A stretch of DNA of 64,000 bases from Aegilops tauschii subsp. strangulata (GCF_002575655.3 NC_053037.3:502580544-502644543), one strand, 5' to 3'; shown: positions 31,461-42,905, counted from the first letter of the stretch. Notes: generated by a model from the letters alone, not told the origin. Made by a program: numbers and translations.

Positions 31461-33176
31461 TGTTGGGGAACGTAGTAATTTCAAAAATTTCCTACGCACA
31501 CGAAAGATCATGGTGATGCATAGCAACGAGAGGGGAGAGTGTTGTCTATGTACCCTCGTAGACCGAAAGCGGAAGCGTTAGCACAACGCGGTTGATGTAG
31601 TCATATGTCTTCACCATCCGACCGATCAAGTACCGAACGCACGACACCTCCGGGTTCAGCACACGTTCAGCCCGATGACGTCCCTCGAACTCCGATCCAG
31701 CCGAGTGTTGAGGGGGAGTTTCATCAGCACGACGGCGTGGTGACGATGATGATGTTCTACTGACGCAGGGCTTCGCCTAAGCACTGCTACAGTATTATCG
31801 AGGTGGACTATGGTGGAGGGGGGCACCGCACACGGCTAAAAGATCAAACGATCAATTGTTGTGTCTATGGGGTGCCCCTCTGACCCCGTATATAAAGGAG
31901 CAAGGGGGAGGCGGTCGACCAAGGAGGAGGGCGCGCCAAGGGGGGAGTCCTACTCCCACCGGGAGTAGGACTCCTCCTTTCCTTGTTGGAGTAGGAAAAG
32001 GGAAGGGAGAAGGAGAAAGAAGGAAGGGGGCGCCCACCTCCCTAGTCCAATTCGGACTAGTCCATGGGGAGGGGTGCGGCCACCCTTTGGGGCCTTTCTC
32101 TCCTTTCCCGTATGGCCCATTAAGGCCCAATACGAATTCCCGTAACTCTCCGGTACTCCGAAAAATACCCGAATCACTTGGAACCTTTCCGATGTCCCAA
32201 TATAGTCGTCCAATATATCGATATTTACGTCTCGACCATTTCGAGACTCCTCGTCAAGTCCCTGATCTTATCCGGGACTCCGAACTCCTTCGGTACATCA
32301 AAACACATAAACTCATAATATAACCGTCATCTAACTTTAAGCGTGCGGACCCTACGGGTTCGAGAACTATGTAGACATGACCGAGACACGTCTCCGGTCA
32401 ATAACCAATAGCGGAACCTGGATGCTGATATTGGCTCCCACATATTCTACGAAGATCTTTATCGTTCAGACCGCATAACAACATACGTTGTTCCCTTTGT
32501 CATCGGTATGTTACTTGCCCGAGATTCGATCGTCGGTATCTCAATACCTAATTCAATCTCGTTACCGGAAAGTCTCTTTACTCGTTCTGTAATACACCAA
32601 CCGGCAACTAACTCGTTAGTTACAATGCTTGCAAGGCTTATAGTGATGTGCATTACTGAGTGGGCCCAGAGATACCTCTCTGACAATCGGAGTGACAAAT
32701 CCTAATCTCGAAATACACCAACCCAACAAGTACCTTTGGAAGCACCTGTAGAGCACCTTTATAATCACCCAGTTACGTTATGATGTTTGGTAGCACACAA
32801 AGTGTTCCTCTGGTAAACGGGAGTTGCATAATCTCATAGTCATAGGAACATGTATAAGTCATGAAGAAAGCAATAGCAGAATACTAAACGATCGTGTGCT
32901 AAGCTAACAGAATGGGTCAAGTTAATCACATCATTCTCCTAATGATAGGATCCCGTTAATCAAATGACAACTCATGTCTATGGCTAGGAAACATAACCAT
33001 CTTTGATTAACGAGCTAGTCAAGTAGAGGCATACTAGTGACACTCTGTTTGTCTATGTATTCACATATGTATCATGTTTCCGGTTAATACAATTCTAGCA
33101 TGAATAATAAACATTTATCATGATATAAGGGAATAAATAATAACTTTATTATTGCCTCTAGGGCATATTTCCTTCA
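31461..33176 (-). repeat. 5' LTR of the Angela-type element
   Basis: 1716 bp, the same length as the 3' LTR. In sense it runs from 33176 to 31461. It would carry the promoter; a TATATAA-like box lies on the plus strand near 31889 but strand and role are uncertain. Confidence 0.95.
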
Positions 33177-33319
33177 GTTGCGATTTCAATCTGGTAGCTT
33201 TTAATCCTTCGTGTTAGGCTGGAGTTGTGCTGAACTTCTTGTGAATTGTGGTGGTTTTCAGTAATGAAAATCGGAAGGGGCAAGCCCTTCTTTGATCAAA
33301 AAAAATTAATCGTCCTTAT

Positions 33320-33764
33320 ATATTCATCAGTCTTGCTATAAGTCGCAGTAGATGCTATATAGGTCCGTCGGATCTTACATCAAGATCCGTGCTTTCAGAT
33401 TTTCTTTTTTCTCTCTTAAATCTTAGTCGAGTGAGACATAGCCACGCATTAAACAGAGGCTCGGGCGCCATTAATGGAGACCTTGGGAGAGAGGTGCACG
33501 GCAGATGCAGGTCAAAGGGCTCTCCTCCCAATAAGCACGCGCAGGGGTCTGATCGCACGCCTCTTGTACTCAAATAGCTACCCTGCACGGCGCCTCCTAG
33601 CTAATAAAAAATGGGGACGCGTGGCGGCACGTAAATGGTACTAGTAAGTAGAACGCCCACGGTTTCAATAATACTTGTGTTTCCGATTGTAACGTGACAA
33701 CACTTGTTCCTAAATGACTTTGTTGATTGTTAATGTGTGCGCCTTCGCAAATCAGACTGCAAAT
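33320..33764. other. No gene seen
   Basis: Short mixed sequence after the LINE target duplication. A 62-codon frame at 33389-33577 shows no recognisable family. Confidence 0.4.
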
Positions 33765-35775
33765 TTACCACAGCATGTTGGTGGGATGTCATGGCACCAA
33801 GCCAAGTTTCATTATTTTCATGCGTGTTTTGGATTTACAGGAATTAAAAAACTAAGTTTCTCAATATTTCCAACCCAGCCACGACGCCCAGAATTTTGAA
33901 TTTCATTCCCATTTCTTGCATGGAACCTAGAAATTTACCCGAGGACACACATGTGATTTTTCAACCAACTTTGGTGCACTGGAACACGTGCTTGTATTTC
34001 AAATTTGAATTATGCACACAAAGGTGACACGTTCCCTACCAGAACCACGAGCCTTCTTGAGAGAAGCTCCGATTTGTAAGAAGCTTATACCAAAATATGT
34101 TCCTATTCAGCCAATTTTTTTACCACGGCATGGTACTACCATGACATGACACCATGCCAAGTTTCATGATTTTAAAACCAAGTTTCTCAATGTTCTCGAC
34201 CGAGCCACGATGCCCAGATGTTTGAATTTTATTCTCATTTTTTGCATGGGACCTACTCCCTCCTTCCATCTATATAGGGCCTAATGTGTTTTTCAAGACA
34301 ACCTTTGACTATTGACAAGATTAATAGCACCTGAGATGTATACTATGAAAATTATATTATTGGAAGCTCCTTTGACATACAAATTTGAAGGTATGCTTTG
34401 TGTAAGTTGCATGTCATATATTATTGCTCTAACGTTTGGTCAAAGTTAGCCTCGAAAAACGCATTAGGACCTATATAGATGGATGGAGGGAGTAGAAATT
34501 CACCCGAGGACACAAATGTGATTTTTCAACCAACATTGGTGCACGGGAGCATGTGCTTGTAATTCAAATTTGAATTATGCACATTAAATGACCAAAAACT
34601 CAATTAATGTGTAAATAAGGCCAAACGAAGCCGGAATAATTCCAAAATTTAACAGGGCACTCATGTAGTTCTATGTTGCCTTTGTAAATAAACTCAAGGG
34701 GGGCAACGTATATCGTTTCGCACTCAAAGGTGGCACGTTCCCTCTCCGAACTACGAGCCTTCTTGAGAGAAGCTTCGGTTTGCAAGAAGCTTATAACAAA
34801 ATCTGTTCCTATTCAGCCAATTTTTTACCACAACATGGTAGTACCATGACATGACATCCATGCCAAGTTTCATGATTTTCAGACGTGTTTAGGATTTACA
34901 AGAATTTTAAAACCAAGTTTCTCAATGTTCTCGGCCGAGCCACAATGCCCAGATGTTTTAATTTTATTCTCATTTCTTGCATGGGACCTAGAAATTCACC
35001 CGAGGACACAAATGTGATTTTACAACCAACTTTGGTGCACGAGAGCATGTGCTTGTAGTTCAAATTTGACTTATGCACATTAAATGACCAGAAACTCAAT
35101 TAATGTATAAAAACAACAAACGAACCCGGAATAATTCCAAAATTTAACAGGGCACTAATGTAGTTCTATGTTGCCTTTGTTAAGAAACTCAAGGGGGGCA
35201 GCGTATATCGTTTCACACTCAAAGGTGGCACGTTCCCTCTTAGAACCATGAGCTTCCAAATCGGCCCAATTTTTAAACACAACATGTTAGTGCCATGACA
35301 TGACACCATGCCCGGTTCCATGATTTCCAGGCGAGTTTTGGATTTACATGAATTTAAAATCAAAGTTTCTCGATGTTCTCGGCCGAGTCATGACGCCCAG
35401 ATGTTTGAATTTCATTCTCATTTCTTCCATGGGACCTAGAAATTCAACCAAGGACACAGATGTGATTTTTCAACCCACTTTGGTGCACCAGAGCATGTGC
35501 ATGCAATTCATATTTACATTATGCACATTAAAAGTCCAGAAACTCAATTAATGTATAAAAAGGCCAAATGAACCCGAAATAATTCCAAAATTTAACAGGG
35601 CACTCATATAGTTCTATGTTGCCTCTATAAATAAAATTAGGGGGGAGGCAGCGTATATCGTTTCGCACACAAAGGTGACACGTTCCCTCTCGGAACCACG
35701 AGGCTTGTTGAGAGAATCTCCGGTTTTGCAAGAGGCTTATACCAAAACTTGTCCCAATTCAGCCAAAAATTATAC
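33765..35775 (+). repeat. Tandem array of about 0.45-0.5-kb units, four copies
   Basis: Landmarks recur in order: CATGCCAAGTTTCATGATTT, GGATTTACA(A/G)GAATT, CGAGCCACGA(C/T)GCCCAGA, GAGGACACA(A/C)ATGTGATTT, GCACGTTCCCTCTC near each end. Ends fall near 34028, 34733, 35227 and 35678. The second unit is longer only because a MITE (34256-34492) sits inside it. Short minus-strand frames recur per unit and are by-products. Confidence 0.85.
34256..34492. mobile_element. Stowaway-like MITE inside one array unit
   Basis: Ends CTCCCTCCTTCCATCTATAT and the inverted ATATAGATGGATGGAGGGAG, continued by AGGGCCTAATG and its approximate complement, with TA on each side (34254-34255, 34493-34494). Length 237 bp. 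Absent from the other three units, so it inserted after the array expanded. Confidence 0.9.
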
Positions 35776-36415
35776 GTATGAAAACAGGGTTTTGATTATC
35801 CCAAACATCTCGCTACCTAGACCAATAATGTACTATGATTTGAATTCACATAAAATGGATACAAATATTTGAATTGGAGAGCGTATGGTACATGTAGTTC
35901 ATAGTGAAATATGATTACTGCTATATGTATGTTTTTTGTTATCAAGATAATACTTAAATTATTGTATAACTTGACAACAATCGTATTCAAATAAGGAAAA
36001 TTGATTCAAATTTAGTCCATATGGTAGATGATAATATATGTGTTCACATGGTGGAGTAAAATGTTCATATATGATGGAAGATCAAAATGTACGACTACAT
36101 CAATTATAAACCGCAAGGTAACCTAACGATATATTTAAATTCAACATAACGTGGATTCAAAAATTGAAATTCAAGATCATGGCATCTGTAATCATATAAA
36201 AAGGGACATTACTCTTTCTTTGGTGGGAATTGATTTGTTTTTTGTTGTTGTTGAGGGAAGTGCGAATCAATTTGGTACTGTGCAGGATAATCTTGTTCTC
36301 CCGATTTTTTTTACATTTTTCTTGTAGTTTTTTCAATGGCATATATAGCAATATAGTAAAAGGGGACATGACTCTCTTGTGTCTTGTATGAATTGGGTTT
36401 TTTTCCACGTTAAGT
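35776..36415. other. AT-rich stretch, no gene seen
   Basis: About 640 bp of AT-rich sequence without a supported frame. It could be upstream sequence of the multi-exon gene that follows. Confidence 0.4.
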
Positions 36416-37486
36416 TTGTTCTGCCGAACAAGGAATCCGCACCTTGTTATCCCGAAATTTCAAGCTCGAGTATCTTTTGTCTCACCTGCTTTGAAACTCC
36501 CGCTTCTTCAACCCGCGCTGCGCCTTGTTATCCCGAAATTTGGACGCGCGCAAGAACTCCCTTCTCATCCGAAATCGCTCCCGCAGCCCAGACACGCGAA
36601 ATCCCCCTTCTACCCCTCAGCCGGAAATGAAGCTCCACGTCGCGGTGTCAAAACCGGTGGGGGTACGCTGGTAACTTACCCTACATTTCGGACAAGAGCG
36701 TCCCTAAGCTTGGCTCCCCCCTCCCCTTCGACCCCGCAATCGTACACCGAGGCCGCCAAAACCCGTGAAACGCCACGCTCCTCCGTCGGCCTCCCGACCG
36801 CCGCCCAGCCGAAGACTCTTCCCCGACTAAATCGTCCACCGCAACAGCTCGCCGTCCCTCATCCACCACACCGGATGAGGATCCGTTATCGATCTCGTCG
36901 TCCCGCCGGATCAGCCGCCCCGTCCTCCACCTCCAAGGAGCTTCCCCGACGTTCGCCTCATCTATCGCGCCACCTCAATCCCCACAGCACCGTCTTGACC
37001 TACCCCACCGGAACCGCAGCACCCTCACCAATTCCTCCGATGAAGCCAAGGCCAACTCGGCGCCACCAAGGAGGTTCTGCACTCACCGCTGCATTTTATC
37101 TTTTATTCGATCTCACGGGGCTGCCGGTGCTCGATACCGAGCAGACATGGCGTGTCTCCATCGACGGTGCCGTCCCCGGCCACATCATCCACGGGGTCTC
37201 TCCCCCATGTCGTTGCTTCCTCGGCGGCGACTTCCACAACGGCACTAGCTGCAGCTGCTCCGGCTCTCGCTCGCGCTGTGGCTCTGTTCTTGCTGTCGGT
37301 CACGCTGCTGCACTGCTCCTGCTTTCGTTCATGCTGCTGCTCTGCTCTTTCTCTCGCTTGCGCTGCTGCTGCTGTTGCACGACCTCCGGCAGCTACAGGA
37401 GTTGCTGCTTTAGCACTCACTCGCGGTGCTACTGCACGACTTGCTCTCTGCTAGTGCGTTCCCTGCTCGAGCGTCTGCTGATTTAG
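36416..37486 (+). CDS. GC-rich 5' exon/leader of a multi-exon gene (uncertain)
   Basis: A 356-codon frame is open across a sharply GC-rich island in AT-rich surroundings, which is how grass gene 5' ends look. The translation is Pro/Ser/Arg-rich, then strongly Cys-rich from about residue 275, which suggests the frame is not real at its end. CTTGTTATCCCGAAATTT occurs twice (36441 and 36523), a direct repeat in the leader. No known domain is seen. I list it as the probable 5' part of the gene whose later exons are at 38.7-41.7 kb; true start and frame are not resolved. Confidence 0.3.
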   Translation: MFCRTRNPHLVIPKFQARVSFVSPALKLPLLQPALRLVIPKFGRAQELPSHPKSLPQPRHAKSPFYPSAGNEAPRRGVKTGGGTLVTYPTFRTRASLSLAPPSPSTPQSYTEAAKTRETPRSSVGLPTAAQPKTLPRLNRPPQQLAVPHPPHRMRIRYRSRRPAGSAAPSSTSKELPRRSPHLSRHLNPHSTVLTYPTGTAAPSPIPPMKPRPTRRHQGGSALTAAFYLLFDLTGLPVLDTEQTWRVSIDGAVPGHIIHGVSPPCRCFLGGDFHNGTSCSCSGSRSRCGSVLAVGHAAALLLLSFMLLLCSFSRLRCCCCCTTSGSYRSCCFSTHSRCYCTTCSLLVRSLLERLLI

Positions 37487-38705
37487 ATCACTGCTTCTCT
37501 GCTACTAGTGCTCGAACGCCCTAAACATCTATTGCAATGCTCTGTTACTAGTTCAATCAGTTTCGACAGTAAAATTCAGTTTCCACTGTGAAGTTCATTT
37601 TCTTCAGTTAAGTTCAGAGTGAACAGTACTTACAGCATCTGTCGGAGCGGCCGTGGCGTGGCTGATGCTTTTTACATTTAGCACTTTTTCGTGATGTATT
37701 TTACATCATCTATTGCAGATGATATTAGGGTCCCACTTCAGATTAACGTTGTCTGTCTTGTCATGCTTCAGCCTCGTCGCCGTACACCTTAGCGGAGCTG
37801 CTCCAACGACAGTACCCTCAACGCTGTTTCCAGAGGCCTCGGATCTTCTTCCCCGCCTCCGACAGTCACACCAGCATCATCACCATCCTCCACGTCCAAC
37901 CCAATGATGCTGAGGTACACAAGGCTATGCCAAAATGGTTGTACACTCATCGCATCAGTTTGTTTCTGCATTCCTCTGTTCTTCCAAGTCATGTCAGCCA
38001 AACACCGAGGTTGACTGAAATTCTATGTTTCCAAATGCTCTGTTTTGCACGTGCATTCCTATCATATTCTTGTGTTTTTCCTGTCCCTGCGTTTATAGAA
38101 TCCTCCAATTCTAAGGAGCCCTTACATATTTACTTCATTTTTAGATAGGCGTCAAAGAAAACTCTGTGTGTTATGTCCTGCTCCTGCCGTGCCGTCATCC
38201 ACCCCACCTGAGGTGCACCATCGACAGAAGCGTTCACTGCAGCAGAGATCCCCCCTGCACACTTCCTTTCGCTGCCTCAGATCATCTTCCCCATTGCCGG
38301 CAGCCATGCTAACTGCATTACCATCATCGACTGAGCAGATGAACCTGAGGACTACACAGTTCCGGAAGAGAGGTCGCAGTCTTTCGTGTTTGCTTACGTT
38401 AGACATCGGTTACTATTACCTGCTACTTTATCGTTCAATCTTGAGTTTTGAATTGCCCATGGGTCTCATATCGAGCCAGCAACAAAATAGTATCTGTCTA
38501 CTATCTGGTTCATCTGGGGTCGTCTATGTGGTTCATGTTGGGTGGGCGAAAAAAATAGATGATCCATTGTCTATCTTTTTAAACCGAAGCTATAATCTAC
38601 CTGCTATCATTAGTTTTGGATCCATCCACTCGTTTGCTACCATCAGTCTTGATTTTTGCATGCACCCCTTAGGCCTTACAAAATCTAACTATTTTTTTAT
38701 TATGC

Positions 38706-40933
38706 ATGTCAGATATTATACACAATCGTACTGAACATGTAGAGAAAAAGAGAAGACCGTTGTGTGCGAATATAATGTCATGCAGACGCCGCTCCATGGT
38801 GGGTGAAGTGCCCCCCCCTCCTGCATTTCCAGATTGTATTCCAGAGGAAGATAACTCTTCAGATGGAGATTCAGAAGGAGGCGACCACGCCTGTTTACCA
38901 CGTGAGGTGTTTGCTCTAACCTGGCATGCTGATGTTGGTCATATCATGCATATGGCGCCTCGCATTGCTTACATTATACATCTTATATGTCATCAGCTTA
39001 GTTTAGATTTGCTTTGTGTGAATGCCACCTGTTTGGTTTCTATATCATACTCCCACCATTCCTAAATATTTGTCTTTTTAGAGATTTCAACAAGTGACTA
39101 CATACGGAACAAAATGAGTGAATCTACACTCTAAAATATATCTATATACATCCGTATGTGGTAGTCCATTTGAAATCTCTAAAAAGATAAATATTTAGGA
39201 ATGGAGGGAGTATATGGGAATTATGCAATGCCATCTTCTTTAGCCAGGCATCATATACGTGAATTATGCAATGCCATCCTGTTTAGCCAGTCATCGTATA
39301 TGTGAATTGTATTGTGCCATATTTTTTCCATAATGTATTCCATTTGTCAAGTTTATACATTCATCTACTCTTCTTGTGCATCAGCCATTTGAGTCGGTCA
39401 TGGGAAAATCTGGAGTGAAAACAAGGTCTTCTAAGCAGTCAGTGCTACCTGTCGATGCAGATTTCTTGCGGGTTATAGATAGCTCCTTAGAAGAGGATTC
39501 AGAGAGAGATGACCAGTCGTATTCCCCCCGGAGGTGCATGCTCTAACTTGGCTGGGTTATATTGCTCATATCATGCATATGGTGTCTTGCATTGCCATGC
39601 CATCTGCTTAGATTAGACATGCTTTGTGTGAATGCCTCCTGTTTGCTTTCTATATCAGATATGTGAATTATGCAATGCCATGTTTTTCAGCCAGTTATCA
39701 TATATGTGAATTATGCACCGCCATGGAGCCAGGCATCATATATGTGAATTATCTCATGCGATCTTTTTTTTCATTACGTATTCCATTTGTCGACAATCTG
39801 TGTATATTGAACTACTCTTCATGTGTATCAGCCATTTGAGCCAGTTATGCAAAAATCTGGAGTGAAAACAAGGTCTTCAGAGCAGGCAATGGTACCTGTT
39901 GAAGCATATATCTCGATGGTTACAGGGAGCTCCTCAGAGGAGGATTCAGAGATAGATGACCAGTCCTATATCCCACCTGAGGTGTATGCTCTAAGTTGCA
40001 ATGTTTATATTTCTCATATGATGCATATGGTGTCTTGCATTGCTTAGTTTAGACATCATATGCACAATATTGAATTCTATCTGCTTAGTTTAGAGATCAT
40101 ACATGTGAGTGCCAGCTGCTTAGTATATGAATCAATTATGTCAATTATATCATGCCATCCTGTATACTTAGACAACATGTATGTGAATTATTTCATCCCA
40201 ACCTATTTTAGAAAGACATCATATAGTTTTGTCATGTCATCCTGTTTAGGTACTCATCATATGTTGAATTATGCCATTATATCCTGTTAAGTTATCCATC
40301 ATATATCTAAAACTATGTCATGCTATCCTGTTTAGTTAGGCATCATATATGTGAAATTGTGTCATGCTGTCCTGTTTGGTTAGACAACATATATGTGAAT
40401 TACCACATCTGTCTATCGTACAATGTCTGTAGGTTCAATTTCTTTTCTTGTTTATCAGCCATTTGAATTGGAGGGGGTGATGGCAGTATCTAAGGGAGCA
40501 AAAACCCGTTCTTCACAAAAGACAGTGCTACCCGTCGATGCAGATAGAACCATGGTTGTACTGGCCCACAAACTAGCCCCACCACACATAATCGAGACTC
40601 TTCCAGACTGCGCACTTACACCGTTGGGCAGAGAACCAGCTACAACCCATCTAACCGCAACCCCAGCGGATAGTAACCCACTTATAGTTGACAAAGCACC
40701 ATGTCCACCACAGAGTACCCCCACACGAGCAGTTTGTAAACCTACTGCAGTGCCCAAAGCACGAAGACCACCACAGCTAACCCAAACTCCATGTTTAAAG
40801 CAGAAGAGCAACTGTTCTCAGGTCAGATTCCGTAGCTATGGTCCATACTCCTTTGCTGTTGCATCACTGTATTTACTCATACCAACTACTTTCGAATCTG
40901 AAGGATCCAATTGAAACTCCAATGGCGCAACAG
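38706..40933 (+). CDS. Middle exons of the gene: duplicated acidic exon modules
   Basis: Four exon-like segments share sequence. Module 0 (38713-38906) contains EKKRRPL, a nuclear-signal-like run, and EEDNSSDGDSEGGDHACLPRE. Module 1 (39385-39533) contains PFESVMGKSGVKTRSSKQSV and SSLEEDSERDDQSYSP. Module 2 (39832-39981) contains PFEPVMQKSGVKTRSSEQAM and SSSEEDSEIDDQSYIPPE. Module 3 (40459-40821) begins PFELEGVMAVSKGAKTRSSQ and continues with a Pro/Thr-rich stretch. Modules 1-3 follow a pyrimidine-AG acceptor before CCATTTGA; modules 0-2 end in GAG just before GT. A small exon (40904-40933, DPIETPMAQQ) would then join the last exon. Module 1 is one base shorter than module 2 and may be out of frame. 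Exon limits are by eye. The acidic Ser-rich character is clear; the function is unknown. Confidence 0.45.
39050..39210. mobile_element. Stowaway MITE in an intron
   Basis: Ends CTCCCACCATTCCTAAATAT and the inverted ATATTTAGGAATGGAGGGAG with TA duplications (39048-39049, 39211-39212). Length 161 bp. It lies between exon modules 0 and 1. Confidence 0.9.
39215..40425 (+). repeat. Intronic repeats (CATCATATATGTGAATTA type)
   Basis: The phrase GCCATCCTGTTTAG(C/T)CAG or similar followed by CATCATATATGTGAATTA occurs about ten times with spacing near 45 bp, interrupted by exon modules 1 and 2. It is a degenerate array that was duplicated together with the exons. Confidence 0.75.
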
Positions 40934-41306
40934 GTATGTTTTAAACCTATTTCTTTAACTAGATTGCTGTTCTAACTTCTTGCTCTATGTTGATTTCAGT
41001 TTAAGTTGTATAAACAGTTATGTTCTCATGTGATGCACATTACAATTCTGCCAATGTTGTGTAGTTTCTCACACTTATATTCTGTCTATGCTGCTGTGTC
41101 TTAAAAATATATGAGTTGAACTGTGCCTCTATCTTGATTAGGGAACATAAACTAGAATGATATGGAAAATACAGTGACCATAGTACATAGATATATGTTT
41201 GTTTCATGTTGTTATCCTGTCCACCTTACTACTGAACCGGTTTACCAAAATGAGTTTTGTATACTACAAGCTAAACCTGTGATGTGTCTGCTTGTTTCTC
41301 TTGTAG

Positions 41307-41744
41307 TATGCAAACAGAATATTGGAGAAGAGCACCCCACTATGCAATCGTAGAGAAAGTAATGCAGATAAGGTTCAAGATAGTGAGACAACCCTGTTGG
41401 TCTCCAAGAAAGGTGATAAAAACGATCTTGTAGACAGTGAGAAAACCCCACAGTCCTGCGTTGATGTAGTGTTCGAGTTACTGGCCAGTACCGCTGGCAC
41501 AAGCTCTTTGAACTCGCTGCCTGAATCACTTCGGCTTCTTCAGTCTCAGCTACAAATTGAAAGGCATCAGTCAGCTGTGCTGCGGCATGAAGCCGAAGGA
41601 CTGAGGAAGTCCCTGCAGAATTCAGATGCGTACTTTCTTGTGCAACAGCAAGCGCTGGAGGATTTAAGCGCCAAACAAGAGAAAGTTAATAAGCTTGCTA
41701 AGCATCTTGCCAGCATTATGGGTACCCAGGATATTGTTTCTTGA
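41307..41744 (+). CDS. Last exon: coiled-coil C-terminus of the multi-exon gene
   Basis: After a TTGTAG acceptor the frame reads YANRILEKSTPLCNRRESNA and continues 145 codons to TGA at 41742-41744. It includes VDVVFELLASTAGTSSLNSL, then an amphipathic Leu/Gln/Glu-rich helix (LRLLQSQLQIERHQSAVL; LVQQQALEDLSAKQEKVNKL) typical of a coiled coil. No stop or frameshift is present, in contrast to the other cargo genes. The gene reads in the plus direction toward the right end of the giant CACTA and is the last gene before the subterminal repeats. In Triticeae CACTA elements a second ORF besides the transposase is known, and this could be it; that is inference from position. A captured host gene is the alternative. 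Confidence 0.6.
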   Translation, partial: YANRILEKSTPLCNRRESNADKVQDSETTLLVSKKGDKNDLVDSEKTPQSCVDVVFELLASTAGTSSLNSLPESLRLLQSQLQIERHQSAVLRHEAEGLRKSLQNSDAYFLVQQQALEDLSAKQEKVNKLAKHLASIMGTQDIVS

Positions 41745-42019
41745 ACTCTTTTGAAGTGGTTCCAGTTCTGGACTTGTTTTGTTGCAGCGTTTATATGCTG
41801 CTTGGTTTCCTATATTTGCACTGGTGGCGAACTTTGATGCCCAGTGGATGTAATATGTGTAATAGCCGTGATAGCCTAGCATAAGTTGCTTGCTTATTTA
41901 TTTCCTTGTTGTCTTGTTTATTTGTTTGCTTGTAGTCAGTGCAGTTCTTTTTCCGCGGTTTGCTAGTGGTTGCAATAACCTATGTTTTAAAACTAGGCCA
42001 CAATAACCATGGGCTAATA

Positions 42020-42905
42020 TTTACTGTAGTGGTACTGGGCCTCCTACGTGCCGTAGAAACAATGGGCCTTCTAGGGCCGTAGAAATAGAAGGCCTTCTAC
42101 GGGCCGTAGAAACAATGGGCCTTCTACGGGCCGTAGAAACAATGTGCCTTGTACGGGCCGTAGAAACAATGCGCCTTCTACGGGCCGTATCATCAATGGG
42201 CCTTATACGGGCCGTATGATCGATTGGCCAAACTTGGGCCAATAACATGCCGCATTATGGCCGTTAATGGGCTAGAGTTGGAATCGTCCGTTCATGGGCC
42301 GATCATAACGGGCCATCGTTAATAGGCCGTATTTGATGACGCTATGAAAACGACCTAACGTATTAACGGGCCGACTGTAACCACGGGCTGGATTTGGCCC
42401 ACAAGCAGAAAATGACAGTAACGGGCCATAAGTAAACGAATGCTGGAAATGAGCCCAAGAATAAATGGGCTCTGAGAAGGCCGAAAGATAACATGGGCTG
42501 GAAACGGCCCAATGGAATAACGGGCCGTTAATGGGTATAAAGTGATACACTGTTCATTACGGGCCAGTTTCACCACGGGCCGTTAATGGGTGTAAAGTGA
42601 TACACTGTTCATTACGGGCCAGTTTCACCACGGGCCGTTAATAGGCCAAGAGTTACATAGGGCCTCATATGGGCCGAAAGATATCATGGGCCATACATGG
42701 GCCAGAAGTGAAAACGGGCTGGAATCATATTGGATGGCCCAGATGACGCTACTGGGCCTAATTTGGATAGGGCATAACGGGCCTTGGGTTAGCTGGCTGT
42801 AAATCAGCTATATGCGAACAGGCCGTTAACAGGCTTTCCATGGGCCGGCCCGCCACCTTTTGACCAAGTCAAACGGGCCGGCCTTTTCACAGGAATGGGC
42901 CTCTG
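42020..42905. repeat. GGGCC-rich subterminal repeat region
   Basis: About 30 copies of GGGCC or ACGGGCCGT-type motifs occur, first as a near-perfect array with unit GGGCCGTAGAAACAATG plus GGCCTTCTAC (about 42045-42215), then more widely spaced with TGGGCC/GGGCCGTTAATGGG. A 59-bp piece containing GATACACTGTTCATTACGGG is directly duplicated (about 42531-42650). Clustered short motifs near an end are typical of CACTA subterminal regions that bind the element's DNA-binding protein. No gene is present. Confidence 0.75.

Larger units (their letters stand above)
24643..33176 (-). mobile_element. Full-length Copia retrotransposon (BARE/WIS/Angela type)
   Basis: The element has two 1716-bp LTRs in the same orientation and a perfect 5-bp target duplication GTTGC (24638-24642 and 33177-33181). 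On the minus strand the order is 5' LTR, primer site, gag, integrase, reverse transcriptase/RNase H, polypurine tract, 3' LTR, the Copia order. Sense ends read TGAAGGAAATATGCCC and TTCCCCAACA, characteristic of this Triticeae family. Hand alignment of the LTRs gives about 67 substitutions (about 3.9%). The coding region is full of stops and several catalytic residues are changed, so the copy is dead and could move only by trans-mobilisation. It sits inside the LINE. Confidence 0.95.
24426..33303 (+). mobile_element. 5'-truncated LINE (about 340 bp), split by the Angela element
   Basis: AATTAATCGTCCTTAT is found at 24410-24425 and again at 33304-33319. Between them, once Angela is removed, lie about 340 bp (24426-24642 and 33182-33303) that end GGCAAGCCCTTCTTTGATCA and a run of A. 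Target-site duplication, 3' A-tail and a TAATGAAAATCGG-type 3' end fit a non-LTR retrotransposon 3' UTR. No ORF remains. Confidence 0.85.

Noticed and set aside
24643..33176. Frames of 155 and 92 codons conserved in both LTRs of Angela as possible genes
   Set aside because: They are identical because the LTRs are copies; LTRs of this family are non-coding.
36416..37486. Cys-rich secreted protein in the C-terminal part of the 356-codon frame
   Set aside because: The Cys run arises from CTGCTGCTGTTGC-type low complexity and lies in what is probably a leader or another frame; no signal peptide precedes it.
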